From the NCBI GenBank assembly GCA_963786305.1, contig CAWAYL010000014.1:62001-126000 (forward strand): 64,000 nucleotides of DNA, read 5' to 3'. This document shows positions 1 through 8,500 of the stretch, in pieces (position 1 is the first letter of the stretch; each line of letters begins with the position of its first letter). This DNA comes from CAKZLS01 sp963786305 (GTDB lineage Bacteria > Pseudomonadota > Alphaproteobacteria > Rhodospirillales > Defluviicoccaceae). Both the position numbers and the translations under genes were made by a program. A model generated the notes under the pieces. It saw only the letters and a list, made by a program, of their open reading frames with translations, made no database searches and had not been told where the DNA came from.

Positions 1-300
1 CGTGTGAAACAGCACGAAAATCCCACCCACATAAATGAGAACGACGGTCGATGCCCGGCCCCACAAGGTCGCAGCGGCCCTGTCGCCGTAACCGACGGTC
101 GTCATCGTCGTCAGCGTCAACCACATGGCATCGCCCAATGTCATGCCTTCGAACTCGATCATGGCCAGCGAGTGGAAAACGATGATAGCGCCGAGGTAAA
201 CGGCGGATCGCAGCAGAGAGCGGCGCATGTCCACCGGCGCGAGAAGACGGCGGTATCGAGACCAGCGCTGGCGAGTGCGACGAAGAAAGAAAAAGTACAT
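1..300 (-). CDS. Potassium channel family protein, 5' part only
   Basis: The reverse strand from the ATG at 298-300 is open for 100 codons to the window edge, so the gene is cut off. A basic N-terminus is followed by a membrane helix, a pore helix and the selectivity filter TTVGYGD at about residues 77-83, then the start of a second helix. TVGYG is the K+ channel signature, and helix-pore-helix is the Ion_trans_2 (KcsA-like) layout. A Shine-Dalgarno-like GGAGAAGG lies just upstream of the ATG (301-315). A regulatory C-terminal domain may follow outside the window. The family call is secure; ligand and gating are unknown. Confidence 0.85.
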   Translation of the reverse strand, partial: MYFFFLRRTRQRWSRYRRLLAPVDMRRSLLRSAVYLGAIIVFHSLAMIEFEGMTLGDAMWLTLTTMTTVGYGDRAAATLWGRASTVVLIYVGGIFVLFHT

Positions 301-412
301 GAGAGCGCCTTCTCCTTCGAACGACCGAAAGGATTGGTCAGTCTCGCGTAAAACGCCGCTGCGCCGGTCTTATCAATTCGTTCGTTTTACGCTCCAGCCA
401 CACAGCCCGCTG

Positions 413-1507
413 TCAAACATGACGGCGCCGCGCAGCTTTTGGACGCGGGCGATTTCCCGGTGGGCCGGTTGTCCCTCTCACGATCAGGCGCGCCTCGAAC
501 TCCATCTTCGAAGCAACCGGTGCGTACGACAGTCGGGAGAGCAAGTACTCCGCCGCGCATCTCCCCATTTCCTCGCTGGGGATGTGCATGGTCGTCAACG
601 CGGGATCAAGATGCGCGGCGAAATACAAATCGGCAAAGCCGGTGATCGATACGTCGTCGGGGACATCGATGCCCAAGATCCGAGACTCCAACAACGCACC
701 CAAGGCCAATACGTCGTTGGCGCATATGACCGCAGTTGGCCTTGGTTCTAGCGACATGAGTACACGGTGGCAGGCGCGTGCTTGCGGAATCGAAATGCGA
801 CACTCAAGCAGGCGATCCGCGCGAAGCTCGCAATCGTAAGCCGACAACGCGTCCTTAACTCCAAGAATCCGCTCCGTCGCGCGATCGTTGTGGGTGGTGA
901 CCGGCACGATCATGCCGATGTCCCGGTGACCGATCTCAAGCAGATATGTGGCGACCCGCCGGGCCCCTTCCCGGTTGTCGAAGCCAACACACGGATGATC
1001 ACTCGACACCTCGAATACCCAACTGTGAACGTAAGGGATATTCTTTTCCAAAAGCAACTCCCACACCTCGGGAGCATGCGTTTGGCCCACAAGCAGCATT
1101 CCGTCGACGCCCCGCCCAACGAGAGTTTCAACCTGCTCCCGTTCACGGTCGATATCGTACTCGGACGTGGCGAGAAGCAGGGTGTATGCGGATTCACTGA
1201 GGTGCCGTTGGAAAGCTTGCACGCCTGCCGCGAAAATCGCGTTTTCTAGCGTTGGGATCACCGCCCCGATCATATGGGTCCTCTGCGAGGCAAGGGCCCG
1301 CGCCGCGCCATGAGGCACGTATCCGAGCTCATCGATCGCTCGCCTGACCTTTTCCCGCAACGCCGGACGAACCGAATTGGGCGTGTTGAGGCAACGCGAA
1401 ACCGTTGCGGTCGAAACGTCCGCCTGTGTCGCTACGTCTTGCAAAGTGGGAGAGCTAACCCCCCGTTTTTGTAAGCGATTTCTTTTTTCCTGGGGCGAAT
1501 AATCCAT
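413..1507 (-). CDS. LacI/GalR-family transcriptional regulator
   Basis: About 364 residues. The N-terminal helix-turn-helix contains TLQDVATQADVSTATVSRCL, the typical LacI DNA-binding helix pair, followed by the hinge region (AARALASQRTHMIG) and a periplasmic-binding-protein-like sensor domain. I chose the ATG at 1507; the frame is also open to an ATG at 1537, but that would overlap the predicted transcription start. The gene is divergent from the TRAP transporter operon, and a perfect LacI-type palindrome sits in the shared intergenic region, so it probably represses the sulfonate operon and its own gene. The inducer is unknown; DHPS or sulfolactate is inferred from context only. Confidence 0.9.
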   Translation of the reverse strand: MDYSPQEKRNRLQKRGVSSPTLQDVATQADVSTATVSRCLNTPNSVRPALREKVRRAIDELGYVPHGAARALASQRTHMIGAVIPTLENAIFAAGVQAFQRHLSESAYTLLLATSEYDIDREREQVETLVGRGVDGMLLVGQTHAPEVWELLLEKNIPYVHSWVFEVSSDHPCVGFDNREGARRVATYLLEIGHRDIGMIVPVTTHNDRATERILGVKDALSAYDCELRADRLLECRISIPQARACHRVLMSLEPRPTAVICANDVLALGALLESRILGIDVPDDVSITGFADLYFAAHLDPALTTMHIPSEEMGRCAAEYLLSRLSYAPVASKMEFEARLIVRGTTGPPGNRPRPKAARRRHV

Positions 1508-1537
1508 GACAGCATGCTGCACCGTTATTCTTATCAT

Positions 1538-1561
1538 CCTGATATATAATGATTTATCAGG
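1538..1561. promoter_or_regulatory. Inverted repeat over the lacI-family gene promoter
   Basis: Arms CCTGATA (1538-1544) and TATCAGG (1555-1561) are separated by 10 AT-rich bases. The repeat covers the predicted -10 region and start of transcription of the divergent regulator, so it could be an autoregulatory operator. Its sequence differs from the palindrome at 1632-1645, so the same protein need not bind both. Confidence 0.4.
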
Positions 1562-1579
1562 ATTACTCTGGGGTGTCAA
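1551..1579 (-). promoter_or_regulatory. Predicted promoter of the LacI-family gene
   Basis: On the reverse strand TTGACA (1579-1574) is followed after 17 bases by TAAATC (1556-1551). The -35 is perfect and the -10 weak. It points to the regulator start at 1507. Confidence 0.4.
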
Positions 1580-1598
1580 TCTTGCTACAATTGGGCGC

Positions 1599-1627
1599 TT
1601 GACACCGAAAAAGGGGATGTGTTAAAA
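1599..1627 (+). promoter_or_regulatory. Predicted promoter of the TRAP/sulfonate operon
   Basis: A perfect TTGACA (1599-1604) is followed after exactly 17 bases by TTAAAA (1622-1627). The LacI-type palindrome starts 5 bases downstream of the -10, where it would cover the transcription start. Confidence 0.5.
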
Positions 1628-1631
1628 AAAA

Positions 1632-1645
1632 TGTAAGCGCTTACA
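1632..1645. promoter_or_regulatory. LacI-family operator, perfect 14-bp palindrome
   Basis: TGTAAGCGCTTACA is a perfect palindrome with the central CG step typical of LacI/GalR operators. It lies between the divergent regulator and the first gene of the transporter operon, directly after the predicted -10 box, the classic position for a repressor that blocks initiation. Confidence 0.8.
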
Positions 1646-1672
1646 AAGCGTGACGAATAAAAGGGAGGTGTT

Positions 1673-1957
1673 ATGTCGAAGACACACAACGGGATTGGAC
1701 GTTGGGCCTTTGTGGCATCCGCGGTCTTCTTCGCCCTTTACCTTGCCAACGTTCTGATCGGTAAGGCATCCGCCCTGATGGGCGCGACCGAGCAGATGTC
1801 GGTCGGTGATTTACCGGAATTTCTTACCCTGTTCGCCGCCACGATCTGTTTCGTGATCGGAACCCTTGGCAAGGAGAAGCAGGCGAAAGGTGACCCTTTG
1901 AACAGTCCTCCAAGTCAAGACGAACTGAACGTGAGAGAGGGAGAGAAAAATGTCTGA
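1673..1957 (+). CDS. Small two-helix membrane protein, unknown function
   Basis: 94 residues with two hydrophobic segments, about 11-33 and 48-66, and a polar lysine/glutamate-rich tail. A strong ribosome site (GGGAGGTG, 1663-1670) precedes the ATG. It is the first gene of the operon, and its 3' end overlaps the TRAP binding-protein gene by 8 bases, implying coupled translation. I do not recognise the family. It could be an accessory membrane component of the transporter, but nothing in the sequence shows that. Confidence 0.7.
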   Translation: MSKTHNGIGRWAFVASAVFFALYLANVLIGKASALMGATEQMSVGDLPEFLTLFAATICFVIGTLGKEKQAKGDPLNSPPSQDELNVREGEKNV

Positions 1958-3104
1958 GAACAATCGGAAAGATACGTTGCAATCGGTTGAACGCCGTCAC
2001 TTCATGGAGATCGCGAGCAAGTTCGGATTCACCGCGGCGGTGGTGGCCGGGGCGGCCGGTGTTCTCGCGTCCCGGGACGCGGCCGCACAGACCGGCAATG
2101 AGGAAAGAGACCGCCAGAAAGCCGCGAAATTCACCATGAACATAGCGACGGCGTACATCTTGAGCGCTGATCGCAGTTATCCGATCATGCAGCTGGATTT
2201 CAAGGAAAACATTCAGAACGCGACCAATGGCCAAGTGTACGTCAAGCTTTCACCGGGCGGACAACTCGGCACCGGCGGGGCGCTTGTCACCAAGGTCCAG
2301 GGCGGCACCATCCAGGCGGCGCAGCATTCGCTGTCGAACTTTGCATCGTTCGCCCCGGTGGTCGATTTGATCAATATTCCTTATTGGTGCGGCGAAAATC
2401 AGAAGTTCGTCAACCTCGTCAACTCGAAGGCGTGGACCGACGAGGTCAACCCCAAAGTCCAGGCAAAGGGTTTCAAGCCGCTCTGGTACGTCGTCATCGA
2501 TCCCCGCGTCGTCGCCTTGCGGAAAGGCATAGAAGGCCCGATCAAGACACCGGAACAGATGAAAGGCATCAAGTTCCGCGTTCCGGGATCGGAGATCCTG
2601 GCCCAGTTCTATCGCTTGCTCGGGGCCAATCCGACGCCGATCGCCTGGGGTGAAACGCCCTCCGCCATCAAGCAGGGCGTGGCCGACGCCCTCGATCCGT
2701 CCGTCGAGGCGCTCTACGTGTTCGGCTTCCAGGACGTCCTCGCCTGGGTCACTTTCGATCGAGCCGTCCCGGATTCCCAGGTGTACTCGTGCAATTTGGA
2801 ATGGTTCAACAGCCTGCCGGGCGACGTCCAGGAAGGCATCGAGTTCGCGAGCGAAATCACCTCCCACCAAAACCTGGCAAAGGTCCCGGCGGCAAGAGCC
2901 TACGCGATGGCCGAACTGGGCAAGGGCGGCGTCGAGTTCTATGCGCCAACGGACGGGGAGATGGAGCAATGGGTCGCCACGGCGGGCCACCAACTGCCCG
3001 CTTGGGATAACTTCAAGACGGAGCTGGCGGGTTCGACTGCCAAGTTCGACATTCTGCTCGAAGCGGCCAACACCCAGGGCCGATACTACGTCCACGACAT
3101 TTAG
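1950..3104 (+). CDS. TRAP transporter substrate-binding protein (DctP family)
   Basis: 384 residues. The N-terminus has a twin-arginine-like motif (ERRHFMEIASK) and a hydrophobic stretch ending near RDAAAQ, so export is probably by Tat. The mature part has DctP features, including KGIKFRVPGSEI around the substrate-coordinating arginine and the conserved segment ending GANPTPIAW. It delivers an organic anion to the membrane subunits encoded directly downstream. Next to hpsN- and suy-type genes it is likely the DHPS receptor (HpsK/L/M-type system); the ligand is inferred from context. It overlaps the preceding small membrane gene by 8 bases. Confidence 0.88.
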   Translation: MSENNRKDTLQSVERRHFMEIASKFGFTAAVVAGAAGVLASRDAAAQTGNEERDRQKAAKFTMNIATAYILSADRSYPIMQLDFKENIQNATNGQVYVKLSPGGQLGTGGALVTKVQGGTIQAAQHSLSNFASFAPVVDLINIPYWCGENQKFVNLVNSKAWTDEVNPKVQAKGFKPLWYVVIDPRVVALRKGIEGPIKTPEQMKGIKFRVPGSEILAQFYRLLGANPTPIAWGETPSAIKQGVADALDPSVEALYVFGFQDVLAWVTFDRAVPDSQVYSCNLEWFNSLPGDVQEGIEFASEITSHQNLAKVPAARAYAMAELGKGGVEFYAPTDGEMEQWVATAGHQLPAWDNFKTELAGSTAKFDILLEAANTQGRYYVHDI

Positions 3105-3181
3105 CCTTCAATTGGGTGGCCCCGTCTGGGCGGGGCAGCCCGACGGACATCATCACCGCAACCCGACATTAGGAGGGCGCT

Positions 3182-3697
3182 ATGCGGGGTTTTCTTGCCA
3201 AAGTGGATCGGGACGGCGAACGCTGGTTGCTGCTCGTCCTGTACTCGACCATCGTGGTCACTATTGCGATGGAGGTAATCCGACGCTTCGTCCTGTCCTA
3301 CTCATCGATCTGGGGCGAAGAGGTCGCTCGCTATGCCTTCATCTATCTTGCCTGGATTGGCGCGGCGGCGGCCATTCGCAATCGGGCGCACATGCGCATC
3401 GACGTCATTCTACACTACGTGCCCCCTACTGCAAAGAGCGCCATCTACCTGTTCGGTGACATCGCCACGCTCATCCTCGCCGTTATTGCGCTCTACTGGT
3501 CCCTGGAGCCGGTCTTCACGTCGATTAAGTTCGGCTCGGTGACCCATGGCCTACGCATCAGCCAAGCCTGGTTCCTGGCCGCCGTACCCCTTGGCTTTTC
3601 CTTGATGACCTTCCGCCTGTTGCAGTCGATCTGGCGCGACATCAACGGCATTCGAACGGGCAAGCCCGTCTACGAGGGCGAGAAACTTTTCGACTAG
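3182..3697 (+). CDS. TRAP transporter small permease (DctQ family)
   Basis: 171 residues with four predicted membrane helices. The motif WGEEVARYAFIYLAWIGAA is the DctQ hallmark. A ribosome site, AGGAGGGC, precedes the ATG. The gene lies between the binding-protein and large-permease genes with only 8 bases before the latter, the standard TRAP order. With DctM it forms the sodium- or proton-driven symporter in the inner membrane. Confidence 0.9.
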   Translation: MRGFLAKVDRDGERWLLLVLYSTIVVTIAMEVIRRFVLSYSSIWGEEVARYAFIYLAWIGAAAAIRNRAHMRIDVILHYVPPTAKSAIYLFGDIATLILAVIALYWSLEPVFTSIKFGSVTHGLRISQAWFLAAVPLGFSLMTFRLLQSIWRDINGIRTGKPVYEGEKLFD

Positions 3698-3705
3698 GAG
3701 TCGTC

Positions 3706-5019
3706 ATGCTTCAGCAATATCTCATGCAGGAATCAACGCTGCAACTCGGATGGGAGTTTTACGTTCCCCTTATGGGAATGATCCTTATGATCGCTCTCGC
3801 CGTACCGGTCTGGGTGGCATTGGGTCTCGGGTCCGTGGCGATGCTTGTGCTGACCGAGGTTCTGCCACTTTCATTGGTCGGTGAGTCGCTGTTCGACGGC
3901 ATCGACGCGTTTGCGCTGATCGCGGTTCCCCTGTTCATCCTGACCGGCGACGTGCTGGTACGGACGGGCCTTTCCGACAAGCTGCTCGACATCGCTGAAT
4001 CTACCACGGGCGGCTTTCGTGCCGGTTTTGGCACCGCCACCGTCCTCGGCTGCGGCTTCTTCGCGTGTATTTCCGGCTCCGACGCCGCCGGCGCCGCCGC
4101 CGTTGGCCGTATGACCATCCACAGGCTGGTTCGAGCGGGCTACCCGCAGGCCTACGCGTGCGCCCTGGTCGCGTCCGGGTCCTGTACGGGCATCCTGATC
4201 CCGCCGTCCATCGCCTACATCATCATCGGATTGGTCCTCGGCATCTCCGCGTCAACCCTGTTCCTGGCCGCGGCAATCCCCGGACTGATGGTCATGCTTT
4301 CGATCATGATCACCAACATCGTCATGAACCGGATCCGCGGATACGAGAATGCCGATGCGGGGTTTTCGTACAAACGCTGGGTCAAGTCCATCGTCGATGG
4401 GCGATACGCGTTGCTGGTCCCGATCATCATTCTGGGCGGCATCTACTCGGGGGCCTTCACCCCGACCGAAGCGGCCGCGGTCGCCGTGGTCACCACCATC
4501 ATCATCGGGCTTTTCCAGAAAACGCTGAAACTCAGCGACTTTCCCAAGATGCTCGAGAGCTCGGCGCGGGTGAACGGCGTCATCCTGCCGATCATCGCGC
4601 TGTCGCTGCCACTGGCCCAAACACTCGCCGTCCTCGAGATTCCGCAGGGGTTCGTCAGCTCGATGACGTCGCTCACCGACGACCGGACGATGATCGTCCT
4701 GATCATGATTGGTATCCTGATCATCGCCGGCTGTGTGATGGAAACCACCCCGAACATCGTCATCCTTTCGCCGATCCTGTTGCCGCTGGCCCGCGAGATC
4801 GGCATGGCCGACATCCACTTCTCCATCATGATGGTGACCGCGCTCGGCGTCGGGTTCATCACCCCGCCGCTCGGACTCAATCTGTTCGTTGTCTCCGGTC
4901 TGACGGGAACGTCCATCTTGCCCATTGCGGCAAAGGCCGTGCCCTACGTGCTTTCCATGCTCTTCGTTGTTCTGCTGCTCGCGTTCATTCCCGAACTGTC
5001 GTTATGGGCGCTGAACTAA
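3706..5019 (+). CDS. TRAP transporter large permease (DctM family)
   Basis: 437 residues, hydrophobic throughout, with about 12 helices. Family landmarks are FALIAVPLFILTGDVL near residue 66 and the GSDAAGAAAVG and SCTGILIPPS segments that form the substrate path. Length and topology match DctM. It follows the small permease by 8 bases and is followed by the hpsN-type dehydrogenase gene. It is the transport subunit of the probable DHPS uptake system. Confidence 0.93.
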   Translation: MLQQYLMQESTLQLGWEFYVPLMGMILMIALAVPVWVALGLGSVAMLVLTEVLPLSLVGESLFDGIDAFALIAVPLFILTGDVLVRTGLSDKLLDIAESTTGGFRAGFGTATVLGCGFFACISGSDAAGAAAVGRMTIHRLVRAGYPQAYACALVASGSCTGILIPPSIAYIIIGLVLGISASTLFLAAAIPGLMVMLSIMITNIVMNRIRGYENADAGFSYKRWVKSIVDGRYALLVPIIILGGIYSGAFTPTEAAAVAVVTTIIIGLFQKTLKLSDFPKMLESSARVNGVILPIIALSLPLAQTLAVLEIPQGFVSSMTSLTDDRTMIVLIMIGILIIAGCVMETTPNIVILSPILLPLAREIGMADIHFSIMMVTALGVGFITPPLGLNLFVVSGLTGTSILPIAAKAVPYVLSMLFVVLLLAFIPELSLWALN

Positions 5020-5062
5020 CACAAACCGATACCTTTTAGATCCGAACCCAAGGGAGAGAGAA

Positions 5063-6368
5063 ATGGCTGTTGAATATTTGAAGAAGGCGTCGAAGACGGC
5101 GGCAACGGGCGAAGACGAAACACGCCAGATCGTCGCCGGTATGCTGCACGAAATCGAAGAAGGCGGCGAGGACAAGGCCCGCGAGTACGGCGTGAAGTTG
5201 GACAAGTGGGACGGAGAGATCGTGGTTTCAAAGGAGTCCATCGAGGCGGCGGCGGCTCGCGTGCCCCAACAGCTCAAGGACGATCTGCAATTCGCCCATG
5301 ACCGCGTTCGCGGTTTTGCCGAGGCACAGATGAAGAGCATTCAGGAGTTCGAGACCGAGCTCAGCCCCGGTCTGTGGGCGGGACAGAAATTGATCCCCAT
5401 GGATACCGCCGGCTGCTATGTGCCGGGTGGCCGGTATGCGCATGTTGCTTCCGCCATCATGAGCATCAGCGTGGCGAAAGTCGCCGGCGTCCGCAATGTG
5501 GTCGCATGCTCGGCTCCCAGCCAGGAGCGGGGCGGGGTTCATCCGGCGATTCTGTACACCATGAACCTGGCTGGAGCGGATCACATCCTCGCCCTCGGGG
5601 GCGTCCAGGGAATAGCGGCGATGGCGTTCGGGCTGTTTACCGGGAACAAGGCCAATATCCTGGTCGGCCCCGGCAACCGCTTCGTCGCCGAAGCCAAGCG
5701 CATGCTTGTACGGCCGCGTCGGCATCGACCTGTTCGCCGGACCAAGCGAGATCCTCGTCATCGCCGATGAAACGGCCGATCCGGAGATCGTCGCCAATGA
5801 CCTGGTCGGCCAGGCCGAACACGGGTTCGACACCCCGGCATGGCTGATCACGACCAGCCGGGACGTGGCGGAAAAAGTGATGGAACGCATGCCCGGCCTC
5901 ATCGCCGAGCTTCCGGAGACCGCAAGTCAAGCCGCCGGCGGCGCCTGGCGCGATTACGGCGAGGTGATTCTCTGCGACACCGACGAGGAAGCGGCAACGG
6001 TGAGCGACGAATATGCGCCCGAGCACTTGGAGGTGCAGACCAAGAACCTCGATTGGTATATGGACCGGCTCCGCAACTACGGATCCTTGTTCGTCGGCGA
6101 GGAAACAACGGTGGCCTTCGGCGACAAATGTTCGGGCACCAACCACATCCTGCCGACCAAGGGCGCGGGCCACTACACCGGCGGCCTGTCGGTCCACAAA
6201 TTCATCAAGATTGTGACTACCCAGCGGGCGACCCGCGAGGCCAACCGCGAGGTCGCCGCGGTGACGGCCCGGATGTCGCGGCTCGAGGGCATGGAAGCCC
6301 ATGCGCGTACCGGCGACATCCGCCTTGCCAAGTACTTCCCGCAAGATCACTTCGAGCTCACGGTGTAG
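5063..6368 (+). CDS. hpsN: HpsN-type sulfopropanediol 3-dehydrogenase (histidinol dehydrogenase family), frameshifted
   Basis: A histidinol-dehydrogenase-fold NAD enzyme of about 434 residues. Landmarks are GCYVPGGRYAHVASAIM, ALGGVQGIAAMAFG, the NAD-loop NILVGPGN, and DKCSGTNHILPT near the zinc site. Typical HisD proteins sit in his operons. Here the neighbours are a TRAP importer, two alcohol dehydrogenases and SuyAB, which matches HpsN, known to oxidise DHPS to sulfolactate in two NAD-dependent steps. The reading frame breaks at about 5705: after EAKRM one extra base moves the frame, and YGRVGIDLFAGPSE continues. Both halves are intact and conserved, so I read this as one gene. A ribosome site (GGGAGAGAG) precedes the ATG. 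Confidence 0.8.
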
Positions 6369-6377
6369 GCGGAGACG

Positions 6378-7139
6378 ATGGCGGATCTCTTCGACTTGAC
6401 GGGCCGGGTGGCGGCGGTCACCGGCGGCAGCTCGGGGATCGGGCAGGCCATCGCCATCGCTCTCGGCTCGGCGGGGGCGGCGGTCGTCGTCGTCGCCCGC
6501 CGCGCCGAGGCCCTGGCGGACACCGTGGCCGCTATCGAGAAGGCGGGCGGAAAGGCGGCGGCTGTCGCGGCCGATCTGGCCGCTTACGCCGCTCTGGATG
6601 CGGTTGCGGAGGCCATCTCGAAGCCGTTCGGCGATCCCGATATTCTCGTCAACGCCGCCGGCATCAACCTGCGTCAGCCGGTCGAGGAGATTACGCCGGA
6701 AAGCTGGGACCAAACCATCGCCATCAATCTGGCGACGCCCTTCTTCCTCGCGAGGGCGCTGGTTCCCGCGATGCGGCGAAAGGGTTGGGGCCGAATCGTC
6801 AACATCGCGTCGCTGCAATCCGAACGCGCCTTTCCGAACAGTCTTCCCTACGGCGCCTCGAAAGGGGGCGTGGCGCAGATGACCCGGGCGATGGCCGAAG
6901 CGTGGTCGAGGCACGGGATCAACTGCAATGCCATCGCCCCCGGTTTTTTCCCGACGGAACTGACGGCACCGGTTTTCGGGGACGAGGCGCGAGCCGCCGA
7001 GCAGGCCGAACGGACCGCGATCGGCCGCAACGGCCGGCTCGAAGATCTTTACGGGACGGCGATTTTCCTGGCGGCCCCCGCGTCCGACTACGTCACCGGG
7101 CAGGTGATCTTCGTGGACGGCGGGTTCACGGCAAAATGA
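6378..7139 (+). CDS. Short-chain dehydrogenase/reductase, possible DHPS 2-dehydrogenase
   Basis: 253 residues, the classical SDR length. The nucleotide-binding motif TGGSSGIG is at 15-22, NAAG near 92, the catalytic serine region at NIAS and the catalytic YGASK near 158. The C-terminal VDGGF is typical. It starts 10 bases after the hpsN-type gene. In known DHPS clusters an SDR and a second dehydrogenase (HpsO/HpsP) are thought to interconvert R- and S-DHPS through the 2-keto form, and position suggests that role here. Sequence alone shows only an NAD(P) SDR. Confidence 0.85.
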   Translation: MADLFDLTGRVAAVTGGSSGIGQAIAIALGSAGAAVVVVARRAEALADTVAAIEKAGGKAAAVAADLAAYAALDAVAEAISKPFGDPDILVNAAGINLRQPVEEITPESWDQTIAINLATPFFLARALVPAMRRKGWGRIVNIASLQSERAFPNSLPYGASKGGVAQMTRAMAEAWSRHGINCNAIAPGFFPTELTAPVFGDEARAAEQAERTAIGRNGRLEDLYGTAIFLAAPASDYVTGQVIFVDGGFTAK

Positions 7140-7157
7140 GATTGGGAACATGACGAC

Positions 7158-8153
7158 ATGAAAGCGCTTGTTTATACCGCGACCAACGAGGTGCGATATC
7201 GCGACGAGCCCGACCCGGAGCGCGGGACGGGGGAGGCCTTGGTCCGCATCGACGCCGTCGGCATTTGCGGATCGGACATGCACGCCTACCACGGACACGA
7301 TCCGCGCCGCGTGCCGCCGCTGATCCTCGGACACGAAGCGTGCGGCGTCGTGGAGATCGGCACCCTCGAGGGCCGGCGCGTGGTGCTCAACCCGCTGATG
7401 ACATGCGGCGTCTGCGACGACTGCTGCGGCGGCCGGTCCAATCTTTGCCGAAATCGGGAACTCATCGGGATGAATCGTCCGGGAGCGTTCGCCGAACGGA
7501 TCGCCATCCCGGAACGGAACCTGATCCCTATTCCCGAAGACATGAACCCCGTTCATGCCGCACTGACGGAGCCGGGCGCCACGGCCCTGCATGCCATCGT
7601 TCTGGCCGAGCGGATCCTTCACCGGCCCGTCGCGGAAGCCAGGGCACTGGTGATCGGCGGCGGATCGGTCGGCTTGCTGGCGGCGTTGTTCCTGAAGAGC
7701 CACGGATGCCAGGACATTCTTCTCGGCGACACCAATGCTTTGCGCCGCGAGACCGCCGAGGCCACCGGTGCGTGCCGGGTCTACGATCCGATCGGCGGCC
7801 CGGGACCCGACGCCAACGAATACGATCTGGTTATCGACGCCGTGGGTGGCGAACGGACGAGACCGGTCGCCATATCGGCCGTCAAGCCGGGCGGAGTCAT
7901 CGCCCACATCGGTCTCATGGACAACGCGGGCGCGGTCGATGTCCGAAAATTGACCCTGTCGGAAATCACGTTTTTCGGAACCTACACGTACACGGCCGTC
8001 GATCTGCGCGCGACGGTGGCGGCCCTTTCCAGCGGCGCACTCGGATCGCTGGACTGGGTCGAACAGCGTCCGCTCGCGGAGGGGGCGGCGGCTTTCGACG
8101 ATCTCGATCGAGGCCGATCCGCCGCGGCAAAGGTCGTGCTGATGAACGACTGA
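7158..8153 (+). CDS. Zinc-dependent medium-chain alcohol dehydrogenase
   Basis: 331 residues of the MDR superfamily. The catalytic zinc ligands are visible (GICGSDMH, then GHEACGVVE), as is the four-cysteine structural zinc loop CGVCDDCCGGRSNLC near residues 88-105. The Rossmann motif is GGGSVGLLA. It resembles threonine or sorbitol dehydrogenases. Placed between the SDR and suyA, it is the natural partner for a two-dehydrogenase racemisation of DHPS (HpsO/HpsP-like). Substrate is inferred from context. Confidence 0.85.
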   Translation: MKALVYTATNEVRYRDEPDPERGTGEALVRIDAVGICGSDMHAYHGHDPRRVPPLILGHEACGVVEIGTLEGRRVVLNPLMTCGVCDDCCGGRSNLCRNRELIGMNRPGAFAERIAIPERNLIPIPEDMNPVHAALTEPGATALHAIVLAERILHRPVAEARALVIGGGSVGLLAALFLKSHGCQDILLGDTNALRRETAEATGACRVYDPIGGPGPDANEYDLVIDAVGGERTRPVAISAVKPGGVIAHIGLMDNAGAVDVRKLTLSEITFFGTYTYTAVDLRATVAALSSGALGSLDWVEQRPLAEGAAAFDDLDRGRSAAAKVVLMND

Positions 8154-8210
8154 GGCTCATAAAATCGTACCCCCCGGACAATGCGTCCGGGCACCTAAAG
8201 GAGAACGCAA

Positions 8211-8498
8211 ATGGCTACACCGCATTTCCTTGTCCACGACCACGACGACAATGTGGGCGTGATCGTCGTCGAAGATGTCGAGGCCGGCCAGGATCTGACC
8301 GGCTGGGTGATGGACAAGGACGAGACGATCACGATCAAGGCGCTCGATCCCATCCCTCTCGGCCACAAGATCGCGGTCGTTGATCTGAAGAGCGGCGATA
8401 CGATCATGAAATACGGACACGACGTGGGAAAGCTCATCACCGAAGTCGGCAAGGGCCATCACGTCCACGTGCACAACGCCAAGACCAAGAGGTGGTAA
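8211..8498 (+). CDS. suyA: (2R)-3-sulfolactate sulfo-lyase, small subunit
   Basis: 95 residues with the SAF/UxaA small-subunit fold (VHDHDDNVGVIVVEDVEAG, then IPLGHKIAVVDLKSGD). The same fold occurs in altronate dehydratase small subunits, but here it precedes a separate large-subunit gene by 2 bases in a sulfonate cluster, the suyAB arrangement. SuyAB splits sulfolactate to pyruvate and sulfite in the cytoplasm. A good ribosome site (AAAGGAG) precedes the ATG. Confidence 0.8.
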   Translation: MATPHFLVHDHDDNVGVIVVEDVEAGQDLTGWVMDKDETITIKALDPIPLGHKIAVVDLKSGDTIMKYGHDVGKLITEVGKGHHVHVHNAKTKRW

Positions 8499-8500
8499 TC

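Noticed and set aside
5063..6368. Biosynthetic hisD
   Set aside because: No other his genes nearby; neighbours are sulfonate transport and sulfo-lyase genes, and the protein matches the HpsN-type pattern better.
1950..6368. Programmed frameshifting as explanation for the broken frames
   Set aside because: Breaks occur in unrelated genes at unrelated sequences without slippery heptamers, so technical indels are more likely.
5637..7907. 756-codon open frame on the minus strand
   Set aside because: Antisense to the hpsN, SDR and MDR genes; arginine/histidine-rich composition, no motif.
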